A program made the translations under genes and the position numbers. A stretch of 64,000 bases of DNA from positions 62,001 through 126,000 of the forward strand of contig JAJFGZ010000040.1 in assembly GCA_021775855.1 (NCBI GenBank), given 5' to 3'. Position 1 is the stretch's first letter, and each line of letters opens with the position of its first letter. The notes beneath the pieces were generated by a model. The model saw only the letters and a program-made list of their open reading frames with translations. It was not told the origin of the DNA and made no database searches. This document shows positions 8,064 through 18,900 of the stretch, piece after piece. This DNA comes from Hyphomicrobiales bacterium (GTDB lineage Bacteria; Pseudomonadota; Alphaproteobacteria; Rhizobiales; NORP267).

Positions 8064-9452
8064 TCAGGCCTCCGAGATCGCTTCAAGTATTCTAATCCAG
8101 CTTCTGATGCCGCCTTTAAAACTGTCGAGATCGTATTTCTCGTTCGGGCTGTGGATCCGATCATCGATCAGGCCAAATCCGATCAAAAGGCTGTCCATCC
8201 CGAGCATATCGCGGAACGACCCGACAACGGGGATGGAACCACCGCAACCCATCAGGACTGCATCGCGATTATATTCATCAGCCAACGCGGCGCGGGCTGC
8301 TTGCATCCATTTGCCGGTGGTCTCGAATGATATCGCGGGGTTTGCGCCGTGGGCAATAAACTCGACCGAGCAGTCGGAAGGTAACCGTGTCTGAACGTGA
8401 GCGCGAAAAGCGTTGCGGATTTTTCCCGGGTCCTGGTCTCCCACCAGGCGAAAGGACACCTTGGCGGACGCCTTTGACGGAATCACAGTCTTGGTCCCCT
8501 CGCCGGTATAACCACCGATAATCCCGTTGACGTCGCATGTGGGTCGCGACCAGATCTGCTCCAGGATGCTGCGACCGGACTCCCCCGCCGGGATTTTCAA
8601 CCCTATCTCGTCCAGAAATGCACCCTCGTCGAAATCCAGACCTTGCCATTGCTGGCGCACCGCGTCGTCAATTTCCGGGACACCGTCATAAAAGCCATCC
8701 AGCGTCACCCCGCCGTGATCATCGTGCAGATCGCTGATGATCCGGGAAAGGATACGGATTGGGTTGCGGGCCGCACCCCCATAATACCCTGAATGCAAGT
8801 CCATCTTCGGTGCGGTCACAATGACCTCGTCGAGAAGCATGCCGCGCAGCATCGTGGTAACGGCCGGCTTGCCGCGATCGTACATGTTGGTATCGCAAAC
8901 CAGCGCGAGATCGACACTCAATTCTGCACTATTTTCCTCAAGGAACCTTTCAAGGCTGGGGCTGCCGGATTCTTCTTCGCCCTCGAACAGGATTGTCACC
9001 CTCACCGGAAGTTCGCCGTTGGCAGCGATCCAGGCGCGGCACGCCTCAACAAAGGTCATGAGCTGGCCTTTGTCGTCGGCGGCGCCGCGCGCAACGATGA
9101 TGTCCTGGCCAGCCTGTCCTTTGGCCATCCGGGGCTCGAACGGCGGGGTTTCCCATAGATCCAGTGGGTCCGGCGGCTGGACGTCGTAATGCCCGTAAAA
9201 CAGCACATGCGGCTTGCCGTTGGTTGGTCCCCCGTGCGCTACCACCATAGGGTGCCCGGCCGTATCACGGACACTTGCATCGAACCCAAGTTCGGTCAGC
9301 ATATCCTCGCAAAATTGTGCAGCTTTCCGGCAATCGCCTGCATAGGCCGGGTCCGTTGAAATGCTCTTAATCCGGAGCAGATCGAATAATCGATCGCGGC
9401 TATCATCCAGATTGTTTTCCGCGATACCGAGGATTGCTGAAAGTTCTGTCAT
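8064..9452 (-). CDS. M20-family dipeptidase
   Basis: 462 residues, a di-zinc cytosolic dipeptidase. The metal ligands are in place: FYGHYDVQPPD, GAADDKGQL, the catalytic and bridging glutamates in FEGEEESGS, CDTNMYDRG, and the C-terminal histidine in RIHSPNEKYD. A dimerisation (lid) domain sits between about residues 210 and 360, beginning DLHSGYYGG. GAGGAACTGCC precedes the ATG. Peptide specificity cannot be read. The next gene upstream, on the same strand, encodes a HerA-like ATPase. Confidence 0.92.
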   Translation of the reverse strand: MTELSAILGIAENNLDDSRDRLFDLLRIKSISTDPAYAGDCRKAAQFCEDMLTELGFDASVRDTAGHPMVVAHGGPTNGKPHVLFYGHYDVQPPDPLDLWETPPFEPRMAKGQAGQDIIVARGAADDKGQLMTFVEACRAWIAANGELPVRVTILFEGEEESGSPSLERFLEENSAELSVDLALVCDTNMYDRGKPAVTTMLRGMLLDEVIVTAPKMDLHSGYYGGAARNPIRILSRIISDLHDDHGGVTLDGFYDGVPEIDDAVRQQWQGLDFDEGAFLDEIGLKIPAGESGRSILEQIWSRPTCDVNGIIGGYTGEGTKTVIPSKASAKVSFRLVGDQDPGKIRNAFRAHVQTRLPSDCSVEFIAHGANPAISFETTGKWMQAARAALADEYNRDAVLMGCGGSIPVVGSFRDMLGMDSLLIGFGLIDDRIHSPNEKYDLDSFKGGIRSWIRILEAISEA

Positions 9453-9470
9453 GGCAGTTCCTCGAATTTC

Positions 9471-11036
9471 CTATTGGCCAATCTTCAGGCTGCCGAGGAT
9501 TCCGCGCACCAGTGCCCGGCCAAGACCGGAGCCGACCGTGCGGACGACTGACTTGATCATTGTTTCGGTGGTGGATTGGCGGCGAGACGTGCTGCGGCGT
9601 CGGGTTGCTGTTGTACGGCTGCTCCTGGTCGGGCGGTCGTCGCGGCCAAATTCGGGCAGGGTGAAGCCGGTGCGCGAGCGGCGCATGCGGCCGCCCTCCT
9701 CGCGTTCCTTGTCTTCGTTGGCGCGCTGTTTGTCTTCGGCATCGGCCTTCGCGGTCGTCCGTTGGGCGAGCACCTCGAATGCAGATTCGCGATCGAGCGT
9801 TTCGTCGTAAATCCCCTGGACCGGGCTCTCCTGAATGAGAGCCTTCCGCTCGTCATCTTCAAGCGGCCCCATGCGCGAGGATGGCGGACGGATCAGGGTG
9901 CGTTGAACAATCGACGGGACACCCTTTTTCTCAAGAGTCGATACCAGTGCCTCGCCAACTCCCAGCTGTGTGATCACTTCAAACGCGTCGAATTCGGGGT
10001 TGGGCCGGAAAGTATCAGCTGCTGTCTTGACCGCTTTCCGCTCGCGCGGCGTGTAGGCCCTGAGCGCGTGCTGGATGCGGTTGCCAAGTTGCGACAATAC
10101 GCTGTCGGGCACATCAAGCGGGTTTTGGGTGACGAAATAAACCCCGACGCCCTTGGACCGAATCAATTTTACAACCTGCTCGATTTTTTGAACAAGGGCC
10201 TTCGGCGCTTCGTCAAACAACAGATGCGCTTCGTCAAAGAAGAAAACCAGCTTCGGCTTGTCGGGGTCCCCGACCTCCGGCAATTCCTCAAACAGTTCGG
10301 ACAAAAGCCAAAGCAGGAAGGTCGCGTAAAGCCGTGGCGATAACATCAGCTTGTCGGCAGCCAGTACATTGATCATGCCGCGCCCGTCGCGTGACGTACG
10401 CATTAGATCCTTGATGTCGAAGGCGGGTTCACCAAAAAACGATTCCGCGCCCTGATTCTCCAGCACCAGCAATTGCCGCTGGATCGCTCCAATACTCGCC
10501 TTGCTGACATTGCCATAATCAGATGTTAGCTCGCTTGCGCGCTCGGCAAGGTTGGAGAGCAAGGCGCGCAAGTCTTTCAGATCGAGTAGCAGCAGACCTT
10601 CCTCGTCTGCGATCCGGAAAGCGATGTTGAGCACCCCTTCCTGGGTCGCGTTCAATTCCATCAGCCGCGACAGGAGCAATGGCCCCATATCGGAAATAGT
10701 GGTGCGGATCGGGTGTCCCTGCTCGCCAAACAGGTCCCAGTAAACGGCCGGGAATTTCCGGTAGATATAATCTTCCGTGAAACCAATTGTCTCGGCGCGT
10801 TTGGTGAGAAAATCTTTTTCCTCGCCCTCGGTGCCAACACCGGAGACGTCGCCCTTCACGTCAGCGCAGAATACCGGTACGCCGGAGCGTGAAAAGCCTT
10901 CCGCCAGGATTTGCAGGGTGACGGTTTTTCCTGTCCCGGTTGCACCGGTCACCAACCCGTGACGGTTGGCTAGCTTCAAGCTGAGATATTCCGGCTTAAC
11001 GCTCGTCCCCACATAGACCTTGTCATCTTCAAACAT
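9471..11036 (-). CDS. HerA-like ATPase, DUF853 (YjgR family)
   Basis: About 521 residues. P-loop ATPase of the HerA/FtsK class: Walker [13 protein letters not shown] near residue 30, Walker [13 protein letters not shown] near residue 260, then [14 protein letters not shown] and a C-terminal arginine-bearing segment. After the ATPase core comes a disordered Lys/Glu- and then Arg/Ser/Thr-rich linker and a short C-terminal helix. Function in the family is unknown; a DNA-translocating or processing role is assumed from homology. ATG 11036 is preferred over an in-frame start at 11072 because GGGGAGAG lies just upstream. Confidence 0.9.
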   Translation of the reverse strand: MFEDDKVYVGTSVKPEYLSLKLANRHGLVTGATGTGKTVTLQILAEGFSRSGVPVFCADVKGDVSGVGTEGEEKDFLTKRAETIGFTEDYIYRKFPAVYWDLFGEQGHPIRTTISDMGPLLLSRLMELNATQEGVLNIAFRIADEEGLLLLDLKDLRALLSNLAERASELTSDYGNVSKASIGAIQRQLLVLENQGAESFFGEPAFDIKDLMRTSRDGRGMINVLAADKLMLSPRLYATFLLWLLSELFEELPEVGDPDKPKLVFFFDEAHLLFDEAPKALVQKIEQVVKLIRSKGVGVYFVTQNPLDVPDSVLSQLGNRIQHALRAYTPRERKAVKTAADTFRPNPEFDAFEVITQLGVGEALVSTLEKKGVPSIVQRTLIRPPSSRMGPLEDDERKALIQESPVQGIYDETLDRESAFEVLAQRTTAKADAEDKQRANEDKEREEGGRMRRSRTGFTLPEFGRDDRPTRSSRTTATRRRSTSRRQSTTETMIKSVVRTVGSGLGRALVRGILGSLKIGQ

Positions 11037-11254
11037 TCTGTTCTCTCCCCGAAAACTGGCAATCAAAAACATTGATAGAATGGTCGGCGCGCCGGTTCAA
11101 CGTATCTCGACGCGATTATTTGAGTCCCTTATTCTTTTTCTCTCAATCAGGACTTGGACGGCGCTTCAACACGCGTTACAACAGGTCGCTGACTTGCGTC
11201 CATCAGGGCGTTTCTCATGCATACTGGCATCGCGGAGAACGAGGATCCTTGCAG

Positions 11255-11614
11255 ATGGAAGAACTGATCGGACGGATTACGTCCAATGTTGGAATAGACG
11301 AAGAACTGGCCGGTAAAGCCATCAGCATTATTCTCAATTTTCTCAATAAGTCCGCTCCTGAAGACAAGATGGCGGAATTGCTTGGCTCCATGCCCGGCGC
11401 AAGTGACTTGATCACAGACGATAACGGCGGGGGACTGTTTAGCGGCGGCGCTATGGGTGCGATGGGTGCGATGAATGATCTGACGTCTGCTGGTCTCAGC
11501 ATGGGTCAGGTCCAGGGCGTTACTTCAGAAGTCGTGGGCTTTGCCCGCGAAAAGAGCGGTGGCGTCGTGGATGAGATTGTATCCTCAATCCCGGGTCTCA
11601 GCCAGTTTGTGTAG
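11255..11614 (+). CDS. Small helical protein, possibly DUF2267/DUF2780-like
   Basis: 119 residues. The first half (EELIGRITSNVGIDEELAGK, then SIILNFL) and the end (VSSIPGLSQF) resemble small helical-bundle proteins of the DUF2267/DUF2780 type. A Gly/Met-rich linker (GGAMGAMGAM) lies in the middle. There is no signal peptide. I use ATG 11255, with GAGGA nine bases upstream; longer frames reach into the promoter region shared with the HerA-like gene. Function unknown. It reads in the same direction as the next gene, 62 bases away. Confidence 0.6.
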   Translation: MEELIGRITSNVGIDEELAGKAISIILNFLNKSAPEDKMAELLGSMPGASDLITDDNGGGLFSGGAMGAMGAMNDLTSAGLSMGQVQGVTSEVVGFAREKSGGVVDEIVSSIPGLSQFV

Positions 11615-11676
11615 ATCGGTAACCATTATAAATTCAACTCAACCAAAAGCTAGACAAAGGGGAGGACGGGGCTCCA

Positions 11677-12084
11677 ATGCGCTATCCAATTATTGATATT
11701 GAAGGTATCGGACCAACTTTTACGAAGAAACTAAAGAAAGTTGGTGTTAACCGGACGGACCAGTTGCTTGAACGCGGTGCGGCACCGAAGGGCCGCAAGG
11801 CTCTGGCAGCAGAATCCGGCGTCGACGAGAAGAAAATTCTCAAATGGTGCAATATGGCTGACCTGATGCGAATCCGCGGCGTGGCCGAAGAATATTCCGA
11901 ACTGCTGGAAGCAGCCGGTGTAGACACGGTTAAGGAATTGCGGAACCGCAACGCGGCCAACCTGACTGCCGCCATGAAAGCGACCAACGACAAGCGCAAG
12001 CTGGTGCGGCTCTGCCCCGGCGAGAAAAGCGTGACGAACTGGGTCGCCCAGGCGAAAAAACTTAAGCCGGTCATGACCTACTGA
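11677..12084 (+). CDS. DUF4332 helix-hairpin-helix protein
   Basis: 135 residues, matching DUF4332: an opening IEGIGPTFTKKLKKVGV helix-hairpin-helix, then a second HhH-like unit MADLMRIRGVAEEYSELLEA, and C-terminal VAQAKKL. Such repeats usually bind DNA non-specifically, but no role is known for the family. No membrane segment. It is followed by a strong terminator, so it ends a two-gene rightward unit with the small helical protein. Confidence 0.82.
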   Translation: MRYPIIDIEGIGPTFTKKLKKVGVNRTDQLLERGAAPKGRKALAAESGVDEKKILKWCNMADLMRIRGVAEEYSELLEAAGVDTVKELRNRNAANLTAAMKATNDKRKLVRLCPGEKSVTNWVAQAKKLKPVMTY

Positions 12085-12108
12085 ACGTTCTTCGGATTAT
12101 TTGAATTC

Positions 12109-12140
12109 AAAAAAGCGGTGCTCAGGTGCCGCTTTTTTTT
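12109..12140 (+). terminator. Rho-independent terminator after the DUF4332 gene
   Basis: AAAAAAGCGG (12109-12118), a ten-base loop and CCGCTTTTTTTT form a stem with a run of eight T. It separates this unit from mutA. Confidence 0.9.
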
Positions 12141-12195
12141 GACCATTCCCAGTATTCCGAAAACTCAATTCCCCATCCACCCACTTGCCTAATCC

Positions 12196-12220
12196 TGTCC
12201 GGAAGATACATTTGCGGACA
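12196..12220. promoter_or_regulatory. Inverted repeat upstream of mutA
   Basis: TGTCCG (12196-12201) and CGGACA (12215-12220) are separated by 13 bases and lie 33-57 bases before the mutA start. The placement fits an operator or activator site, but the arms are short and no regulator gene is adjacent. Confidence 0.35.
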
Positions 12221-12252
12221 GCTTCAATCGTGCATGAAAGGGAACTGGATAT

Positions 12253-14259
12253 TTGACTGATCCAGCCATACCAGTCGGAACTTTCAAGCCGTTTTCGCGG
12301 GCTGACTGGCGCAAACTCGCCGAGGCCGGGCTTGGTGGCGCCGATTTCGAACGCACGCTGGTCTCCCATACCCACGATGGTCTTCGCATTGAGCCGATCT
12401 ACGAGCGCGCTGGCGGGGCAACGCTCAAGAGCCCCCGGGGGGCACAGCCATGGATAATCGTCCAGCGGGCCGACCATCCCATGCCGGAAGAGGCCAATCG
12501 GCAGGTTCTGATCGACCTTGAAAATGGCGCGACCGGGCTGACGTTAGTGTTTTCCAGTGCGCCAACGGCACGCGGATACGGCCTGCAAATACCTGATCTC
12601 GCTGCCATGGAGCAAACGCTCGACAACGTGCTGGCTGATCATATCCATTTGCGGCTTGAGGCCGGTCGAGCAGGATTTGAGGCCGCCGCACCGCTGATCG
12701 CTCTGGCAAAAAACCGGGTGTACAAACTTTCCACGCTTGACTGGTCGCTCGGCATCGATCCGATCGGCGCAATGATAGGGACGGGCGATGCTGGTGACGG
12801 GGCTGCGCCAGCGCTGACGCGCCTCGGGGATTTGACCCACTGTCTTGCCGGTGAAGGGTTCGGCGGACAGACGGCGCTCGCCGATGGACGGCCCTGGCAC
12901 GAGGCGGGTGCCAGCGAAGCCGGGGAACTGGCCGCGATCCTTGCAACGGCAATTCTCTATCTACGTACCCTGGAGAAATCCGGGATCGACCTGGATGCCG
13001 CCTGGGCGCAGATTGGCTTCGCGGTTGCGGTTGACCCGGACCAGTTCCTTGGACTGGCGAAAATCCGTGCGCTCAATATGCTCCTACAACAAGTCGCCTT
13101 GTCCTGTGGCCTTACGAACCCCGCCGCACCCCGAATCCATGGCGAATCCGATTGGCGCAGCCAGACCCGGTTTGACGCCTATGTGAATATGTTGCGCGGG
13201 ACCATGACAACCTTTGTCGCAGGCGTTGGCGGGGCCACATCGTTCACGCTATTGCCGTTCACATCCGCGCTTGGGTTGGCCGATGACTTTGCCCGCCGGG
13301 TCGCCCGCAATACCCAATTGGTCTTGATGGAAGAGTCCACTCTCGCACGGGTTTCCGATCCGCTCGCCGGATCCGGATACGGTGAAGATCTGACCGGCAA
13401 CATCGCCAAAGAAGCCTGGGCCCTATTCCAGAAAATTGAGACGGCGGGCGGCATAGTTGCCACGCTCGACGATGGTTGGCTCCAGGAAACGGTTCTGGAA
13501 ACGGCTGAATCGCGTGCCCGGAATCTGGCCCACGGCCAGGAAATCCTCACCGGGACCAGTAGTTTTCCCAATCTTCTGGAGAAAGCGCCGGGCGTCCTCA
13601 AGGCCGAGACCAGCAGTAAATTCCTGTGCAGCGGTTCAATCGATCTGCCGGAAGGCGGTACCGGCGAGCGGTTTTCAGCGCTCGTGCAGTCAATTGGCAA
13701 TGGCGAGAAATTACAATTGGCGAATAGTCGTTCAGATGGCGGGCAGTTCACGCCCCTTCCCTCGCTTCGTCTGGCGGAACCGTTCGAGCATTTACGCGAG
13801 CGCGCCGACGCGGTCGCAAAGGGTGGTGAGCGTCCGACTGTTTTTCTGGCTGGGCTCGGGCCCGTACCGGGTCTGATCGCCCGGGCCAACTGGACCCGGA
13901 ATCTGTTTGCAACAGCCGGGATCGACACCGACCTTCAAACGGATTTGGCCGACCCCGAGAAGGCAGTGGAGGCGTTCAAAAAAACGGGCGCGCGGATCGT
14001 CTGTATCTGTGGGCCGGACGATCTTTACCGCGAATGCGCAGCCACAGTCGCGGCTGCGCTCAAGGCTGGCGGTGCAACTCTGGTATGCCTTGCAGGCAGG
14101 CCCGGCGACCTGCGCGATCCTTTGACGAAGGCCGGTGTCGGCATCTTCCTTCATGCGGGATGTGATATGATTGCCAGCCTTGAACAGGTGCTGGCGGGAC
14201 TGATCGCGGGTAGCGAAAAAGTCAATTTGGTCGACCACCTTCAGACGAGGAAGCCATGA
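12253..14259 (+). CDS. mutA: Methylmalonyl-CoA mutase small (beta) subunit
   Basis: 668 residues. The non-catalytic partner of the two-subunit mutase: an N-terminal TIM-barrel-like domain (from [17 protein letters not shown]) and a degenerate C-terminal cobalamin-like domain that lacks the DxHxxG motif seen in MutB. With MutB it interconverts methylmalonyl-CoA and succinyl-CoA in propionyl-CoA, valine and isoleucine degradation. The reading frame begins with TTG at 12253, preceded by AAAGGGAA; I see no better ATG. Its stop overlaps the mutB start by four bases, so the subunits are translationally coupled. Confidence 0.93.
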   Translation: MTDPAIPVGTFKPFSRADWRKLAEAGLGGADFERTLVSHTHDGLRIEPIYERAGGATLKSPRGAQPWIIVQRADHPMPEEANRQVLIDLENGATGLTLVFSSAPTARGYGLQIPDLAAMEQTLDNVLADHIHLRLEAGRAGFEAAAPLIALAKNRVYKLSTLDWSLGIDPIGAMIGTGDAGDGAAPALTRLGDLTHCLAGEGFGGQTALADGRPWHEAGASEAGELAAILATAILYLRTLEKSGIDLDAAWAQIGFAVAVDPDQFLGLAKIRALNMLLQQVALSCGLTNPAAPRIHGESDWRSQTRFDAYVNMLRGTMTTFVAGVGGATSFTLLPFTSALGLADDFARRVARNTQLVLMEESTLARVSDPLAGSGYGEDLTGNIAKEAWALFQKIETAGGIVATLDDGWLQETVLETAESRARNLAHGQEILTGTSSFPNLLEKAPGVLKAETSSKFLCSGSIDLPEGGTGERFSALVQSIGNGEKLQLANSRSDGGQFTPLPSLRLAEPFEHLRERADAVAKGGERPTVFLAGLGPVPGLIARANWTRNLFATAGIDTDLQTDLADPEKAVEAFKKTGARIVCICGPDDLYRECAATVAAALKAGGATLVCLAGRPGDLRDPLTKAGVGIFLHAGCDMIASLEQVLAGLIAGSEKVNLVDHLQTRKP

Positions 14260-16412
14260 GCCGCATCCCGGATTTCTCCACCATCGCGCTGGACGCGGCC
14301 GCGAATGCCGATGCGGATTATTCCGGCGAAGTCTGGAAGACGCCCGAGGGCATCGACGTCAAGCCGGCCTATTTCGACAGTGATATAGCAGGGCTTGATT
14401 TTGTTGATAGCTGGCCGGGGGCGGCGCCGTATTTGCGCGGTCCCTACCCGACCATGTATGTCCAGCGGCCCTGGACGATCCGGCAATATGCCGGCTTTTC
14501 CACTGCAGAAGATTCCAACGCCTTTTACCGGCGCAATCTGGCGGCAGGGCAGCGGGGGCTCTCGATCGCATTCGATCTGGCGACCCATCGTGGCTACGAT
14601 TCTGATAATCCGCGCGTTGCGGGGGACGTTGGCATGGCTGGAGTGGCGATCGATTCCATCCTCGATATGCGCACCCTTTTCGACCGTATCCCGCTTGATG
14701 AGATGTCGGTTTCGATGACCATGAACGGCGCGGTGCTGCCCATTCTTGCGCTATATATTGTGGCAGGCGAGGAACAGGGCGTCCCGGTCGAGAAATTGTC
14801 CGGCACCATTCAAAATGACATTCTAAAAGAATTCATGGTGCGCAACACTTATATCTACCCGCCCGATTTTTCGATGCGGATCATTTCCGATATTTTTGCC
14901 TTCACATCGGCCAACATGCCGAAATTCAACTCGATTTCTATCTCCGGCTACCACATGCAGGAAGCCGGAGCGACGGCGGACCTGGAACTCGCCTACACGA
15001 TCGCCGACGGCATCGAATATGCCCGCGCAGGCGTTGCCGCCGGGTTGGATATCGATACCTTTGCGCCCCGGCTCTCGTTCTTCTGGGCGACGGGAATGAA
15101 TTTCTTCATGGAAATCGCCAAGATGCGGGCGGCGCGCCTGATCTGGGCAACACTCATGCGCGAAGAATTTTCGCCGAAAAACCCGCGCTCCATTTCGCTG
15201 CGCACCCATTGCCAGACCTCGGGCTGGAGCCTGACTGCGCAGGACGTCTACAACAATGTGGCGCGCACCACGATCGAGGCGATGGCCTCGACCCAGGGGC
15301 ATACCCAATCTCTGCACACCAATTCGCTCGACGAAGCGCTCGCCCTGCCGACCGATTTTTCGGCCCGTATCGCCCGCAACACGCAGTTATTCCTGCAACA
15401 AGAATCTGGCACCTGCCGGGTCGTTGATCCCTGGGGCGGCAGCTATTATGTGGAGCGGCTCACAAACGATTTGGCGCAAAAGGCGCTTTCCCACATTGCC
15501 GAAGTTGAAGAGATGGGCGGCATGGCCCGGGCGATCGCTGAAGGCTTGCCGAAACGGCGGATCGAGGAAGCCGCGGCGCGCACCCAGGCCCGCATCGATT
15601 CCGGCCGCCAAACTGTTGTGGGCGTCAATAAATACAAGCCGACCAATGAAATGATGATCGACGTGCTCAGGGTCGAGAATGCCAAGGTGCGGCGGGAGCA
15701 GATCGAGAAACTGAAACGCCTGCGCAATGAGCGCGACGAAGCGGCGACACTAACGGCGCTCGAAGCTTTATCCAGTGGCGCGGCGACCAGGGATGCCAAT
15801 CTCTTGTCTCTCACAATCGACGCGGCCCGTGCCAAGGCGACAGTCGGCGAAATTTCCGACGCTATGGAAAAGGTCGCCAGCCGCCATGTTGCCGAAATTC
15901 GAGCTATATCCGGGGTCTATAAACAGGAGATCGGGCAGATGAATGAGCCCGTCAAAAACGTACTGAAAATGGTCGAGACCTTCGAGAAAAACGAAGGCCG
16001 CCGCCCGCGCATCCTGATAGCGAAAATGGGCCAGGATGGCCACGACCGGGGGCAGAAGGTCATCGCCTCCGCGTTCGCCGATCTTGGCTTCGACGTGGAT
16101 ATCGGCCCGCTATTCCAGACCCCCGGCGAAGCCGCCCGTCAGGCGGTCGAAAACGATGTCCATGTAGTCGGCGTCTCGTCGCTCGCCGCAGGGCATCTGA
16201 CGCTGGTCCCGGAATTGCGCGACGCGCTTGGAACCGAAGGCCGCGCCGATATCATGATCGTTGTCGGGGGCGTCGTCCCCCCACAGGATTATGATGCCCT
16301 GCACAAAGCCGGTGCCAAGGCCATCTTCGGCCCCGGCACGGTCATCCCTGACGCCGCACAGGAATTGATCCACGACTTGGCGAAGCAATTGGGGCACGAG
16401 GTGGAAGAATAG
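14256..16412 (+). CDS. mutB: Methylmalonyl-CoA mutase large (alpha) catalytic subunit
   Basis: 718 residues, normal length. The N-terminal substrate-binding barrel opens with the family segment [20 protein letters not shown], then [15 protein letters not shown] and [12 protein letters not shown]. The C-terminal cobalamin domain has the complete binding set: DGHDRG (axial His), GVSSLAAGH and VVGGVVP. It starts inside the mutA stop (ATGA). The activity needs adenosylcobalamin and is protected by MeaB, encoded 2.5 kb downstream. Confidence 0.97.
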   Translation: MSRIPDFSTIALDAAANADADYSGEVWKTPEGIDVKPAYFDSDIAGLDFVDSWPGAAPYLRGPYPTMYVQRPWTIRQYAGFSTAEDSNAFYRRNLAAGQRGLSIAFDLATHRGYDSDNPRVAGDVGMAGVAIDSILDMRTLFDRIPLDEMSVSMTMNGAVLPILALYIVAGEEQGVPVEKLSGTIQNDILKEFMVRNTYIYPPDFSMRIISDIFAFTSANMPKFNSISISGYHMQEAGATADLELAYTIADGIEYARAGVAAGLDIDTFAPRLSFFWATGMNFFMEIAKMRAARLIWATLMREEFSPKNPRSISLRTHCQTSGWSLTAQDVYNNVARTTIEAMASTQGHTQSLHTNSLDEALALPTDFSARIARNTQLFLQQESGTCRVVDPWGGSYYVERLTNDLAQKALSHIAEVEEMGGMARAIAEGLPKRRIEEAAARTQARIDSGRQTVVGVNKYKPTNEMMIDVLRVENAKVRREQIEKLKRLRNERDEAATLTALEALSSGAATRDANLLSLTIDAARAKATVGEISDAMEKVASRHVAEIRAISGVYKQEIGQMNEPVKNVLKMVETFEKNEGRRPRILIAKMGQDGHDRGQKVIASAFADLGFDVDIGPLFQTPGEAARQAVENDVHVVGVSSLAAGHLTLVPELRDALGTEGRADIMIVVGGVVPPQDYDALHKAGAKAIFGPGTVIPDAAQELIHDLAKQLGHEVEE

Positions 16413-16481
16413 GTGGTGTGCAAAGTCGACATAGTAGCTCGACCCTATTTGCATTCCTGCGCAACTAAGAGGAGATCAAAA

Positions 16482-16892
16482 ATGAAAGTATTTTTCTACG
16501 GTCTCTTCATGGATCAGGAATTACTCAGGAAATTGGGGGTTGCTCCAAGCAACGCAGTTGCTGGTTTCGTTGAAGGGTTTGAACTGTGCATAGGTGAACG
16601 GGCCACGTTGCAGCGCCGTCCCGGTGCAAAATTGCATGGCGTGGTGATGGATCTTGATAACGCCGAAGCCACCTCACTGTACTCGGAAGGCAGTGTAGCA
16701 GATTACGTGCCAGAAATTGTCAATGTGGAATTGGCAAATGGTGGATCGGTTGAGGCAACCTGCTACAATTTACCGGCCGAGAAAGTTACGGGCGCAAATG
16801 AGGATTATGCCAGATCATTATTTGAGGTCGCTTCCAAATTGGGCATGCCAAAAACCTGTCTGAATCAAATTTCGACTTATTTTAAGTCCTAG
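16482..16892 (+). CDS. Gamma-glutamylcyclotransferase-like (GGCT/AIG2 fold) protein
   Basis: 136 residues. The start KVFFYGLFMDQELL and the LHGVVMDLDNAEATSLYSE segment fit the small GGCT/AIG2-like fold, whose members act on gamma-glutamyl amines or similar substrates. The usual YGSL motif is changed to YGLF, so activity is uncertain. AGAGGAGA directly precedes ATG 16482. Base composition looks lower in G+C than mutB, and the gene breaks the mutB-meaB neighbourhood, so recent acquisition is possible. Confidence 0.6.
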   Translation: MKVFFYGLFMDQELLRKLGVAPSNAVAGFVEGFELCIGERATLQRRPGAKLHGVVMDLDNAEATSLYSEGSVADYVPEIVNVELANGGSVEATCYNLPAEKVTGANEDYARSLFEVASKLGMPKTCLNQISTYFKS

Positions 16893-17086
16893 TATCGGTT
16901 GAGCCCGGAAAATTAAATTTGGAAACCGGAAAACACGTTCGGTTGCCGACGTTGCGTTTTTCCGCACATTCGAGTGACCGCATTCCGCAGAATTTAACTC
17001 AACAACGCTGCTTTCCGCGCGCTACCCTTTTACCACCCGGCAAAATTGATATAGTCAGCGCTGTGGGCCGGGCGTAGGATGGGTGT

Positions 17087-17659
17087 ATGAGTAGAACATC
17101 CCTATTTACCGCATGTCTGCTGTTTACGGTTTCCGGCTGTGCGCAGATTACCGACATTGGCGGCGCCTCTTATCTAACAAGCGAACCGGTGATCCAGATG
17201 ACGTCCTCGGGCATCGGCCCGATCGGCGCCGGCACTCCGTATTCGCGCGAGGGCATCGGACAGGCGCTACCGGGATTCGAGCTTGGCGACGTTACCACCA
17301 TGTCGGAGGGCGAGGTGCGCCAGTTTCTGGCGGCTTTCAAGGGCGGGATGCAGCAATTGCAGTTTGAGCCTGGCGGGCCGAACGGCCTGATTGGCCGGGT
17401 TCACCTGGTTGGTCAGGAGGCGGCCGGGCCAAACGGCGAGCGGATCGGCATGACGTATTCCGAATCCGGTGGCCGTTCGCTCGACTGTTCAGCCGGCACC
17501 GGTGACTGGACCGGCATGGCGATCTGCATGACCAGCGACCAGCGGCTAAGCTATATTTACGCGCCCGAGGGGTATACCGGCCCGGACGGTCAATTGCCGC
17601 CAAGAGACGTCTTGGTCAAATCCCGACTGGTACGTATTATCTGGAATTCGCCTTCGTGA
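17087..17659 (+). CDS. Putative lipoprotein of unknown function
   Basis: 190 residues with a lipoprotein signal: a short hydrophobic stretch and the lipobox VSGC, giving a mature N-terminal Cys at residue 18. The mature part is Gly-rich, with the recognisable GIGPIGAGTPYS core, resembling DUF1131-type lipoproteins, though I cannot confirm this. No enzyme motif. It is followed 40 bases later by the DUF3298-type exported protein, and the two may form one unit acting at the cell envelope. Confidence 0.65.
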   Translation: MSRTSLFTACLLFTVSGCAQITDIGGASYLTSEPVIQMTSSGIGPIGAGTPYSREGIGQALPGFELGDVTTMSEGEVRQFLAAFKGGMQQLQFEPGGPNGLIGRVHLVGQEAAGPNGERIGMTYSESGGRSLDCSAGTGDWTGMAICMTSDQRLSYIYAPEGYTGPDGQLPPRDVLVKSRLVRIIWNSPS

Positions 17660-17698
17660 CAGTCGAGTGAATTCTGATCAAACCGCGTGAGGATTGCG

Positions 17699-18847
17699 AT
17701 GCTCAAATTATCCAGAATTGTTGTTCTGTTGACTGCCATTTGGTTCGTGATGGGCAATCCAAATTCGCAGGCTGATGATCGGATCACAGGTGAGCCTCAG
17801 TCACTGATCATCTTCAGCGAAGTGTCCGTTGCGGTCGACATGCATGCGAGCCTGCCACGAAGTGCAACGCGCGATCCCCAATTGCTCAAGCGGTTGCGCG
17901 ATGACGTGACCAGTACTTTTCAGGAAATCCGCGAAGAGGGCAATGCTAGTTATGCAGAATTCGGTAGCGACAGCTTCAATCCCTATAGCCTGATCATGAA
18001 CTGGACCGAGCGGTATGTCTCGGACCGGTATCTCAGTCTTTTGCAAATCTCCTACTATTATACCGGCGGCGCACACGGCAATACCGGGTTTACGTCCCTT
18101 GTTTGGGACTTGTCGGCAGGCGAAGAGGTCGGACTGCCCGATATTCTGAACAATACTGAAGACGGTTCCCCTGCTCTTAAAGCGATCGCCAAGCATCTCC
18201 GTGAGGCGCTGATCGAGGAGAAAATTCGCAATGACTATTCAGAAGAAGAGGCCCGCAACGACGACGGACTGAGCGAATTGAAAGCTTCGCTGGACGCTAT
18301 GGGGACGTTCGCGTTTGTTCCGTCGCGCGATCCGGGCAAGGTCGCCGGGCTTACTTTCGTCTACGGGCCTTATTATCTCGGATCCTACGCTGAAGGGGAT
18401 TACCAGCTCTATGTCCCGGCCTCCGTTTTTGCGGAATTTCTTGCACCGGAATTCGCGGCCCTGTTTGGCGGCGAACCCCAAATTATGGAAATCCTGTCCA
18501 GCTACCCGACCCCGGGTGCTTCGATCCTGCTCCTGGAGCCAACTAATTATGAAAGCCTGACCTCACCGCTGGTGTTAAATGGCGAAGCCCCGGATTTCTG
18601 GTTCACCTATGGGGTGGCAAAAATCGAATTATACGCCAACGATGAAGTGATCGCTGAAGGTGAAATTATGGCGATGCCGGAAGAGCCCGTGAGCGGAGCT
18701 GCCAGCGGCATGGTCCGGTTCCGGGGCGAGGTCTTGTTCGACGCCCAGCCTCCGGACACCTATGGCGAAATTCGATTTCTCCGTGGCTCTGGCGATTATG
18801 AGAGCCCGCCAAATAAAATCGCCTGGTGGGTTACTTTTGGAAAATGA
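17699..18847 (+). CDS. Exported DUF3298 (RsiV-C-like) protein with C-terminal Gmad2-like domain
   Basis: 382 residues. Signal peptide at 1-25, ending near NSQA. Middle part: ISYYYTGGAHGNTGFTSLVWD followed by LPDILNN is typical of the DUF3298/RsiV extracytoplasmic domain, which binds lysozyme in the Bacillus anti-sigma factor. The last 110 residues (I..SSYPTPG, SPLVLNGEAPDFWF, IELYANDEVIAEGE) resemble the Ig-like Gmad2 domain. There is no anti-sigma N-terminal domain or internal membrane helix, so it is periplasmic and not itself an anti-sigma factor. ATG 17699 follows GTGAGGA. Confidence 0.7.
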   Translation: MLKLSRIVVLLTAIWFVMGNPNSQADDRITGEPQSLIIFSEVSVAVDMHASLPRSATRDPQLLKRLRDDVTSTFQEIREEGNASYAEFGSDSFNPYSLIMNWTERYVSDRYLSLLQISYYYTGGAHGNTGFTSLVWDLSAGEEVGLPDILNNTEDGSPALKAIAKHLREALIEEKIRNDYSEEEARNDDGLSELKASLDAMGTFAFVPSRDPGKVAGLTFVYGPYYLGSYAEGDYQLYVPASVFAEFLAPEFAALFGGEPQIMEILSSYPTPGASILLLEPTNYESLTSPLVLNGEAPDFWFTYGVAKIELYANDEVIAEGEIMAMPEEPVSGAASGMVRFRGEVLFDAQPPDTYGEIRFLRGSGDYESPPNKIAWWVTFGK

Positions 18848-18900
18848 TATCGCGCACTACGTTTCATGACCGGCCTGGTGAAATACGCTGAGCAGGGTCG

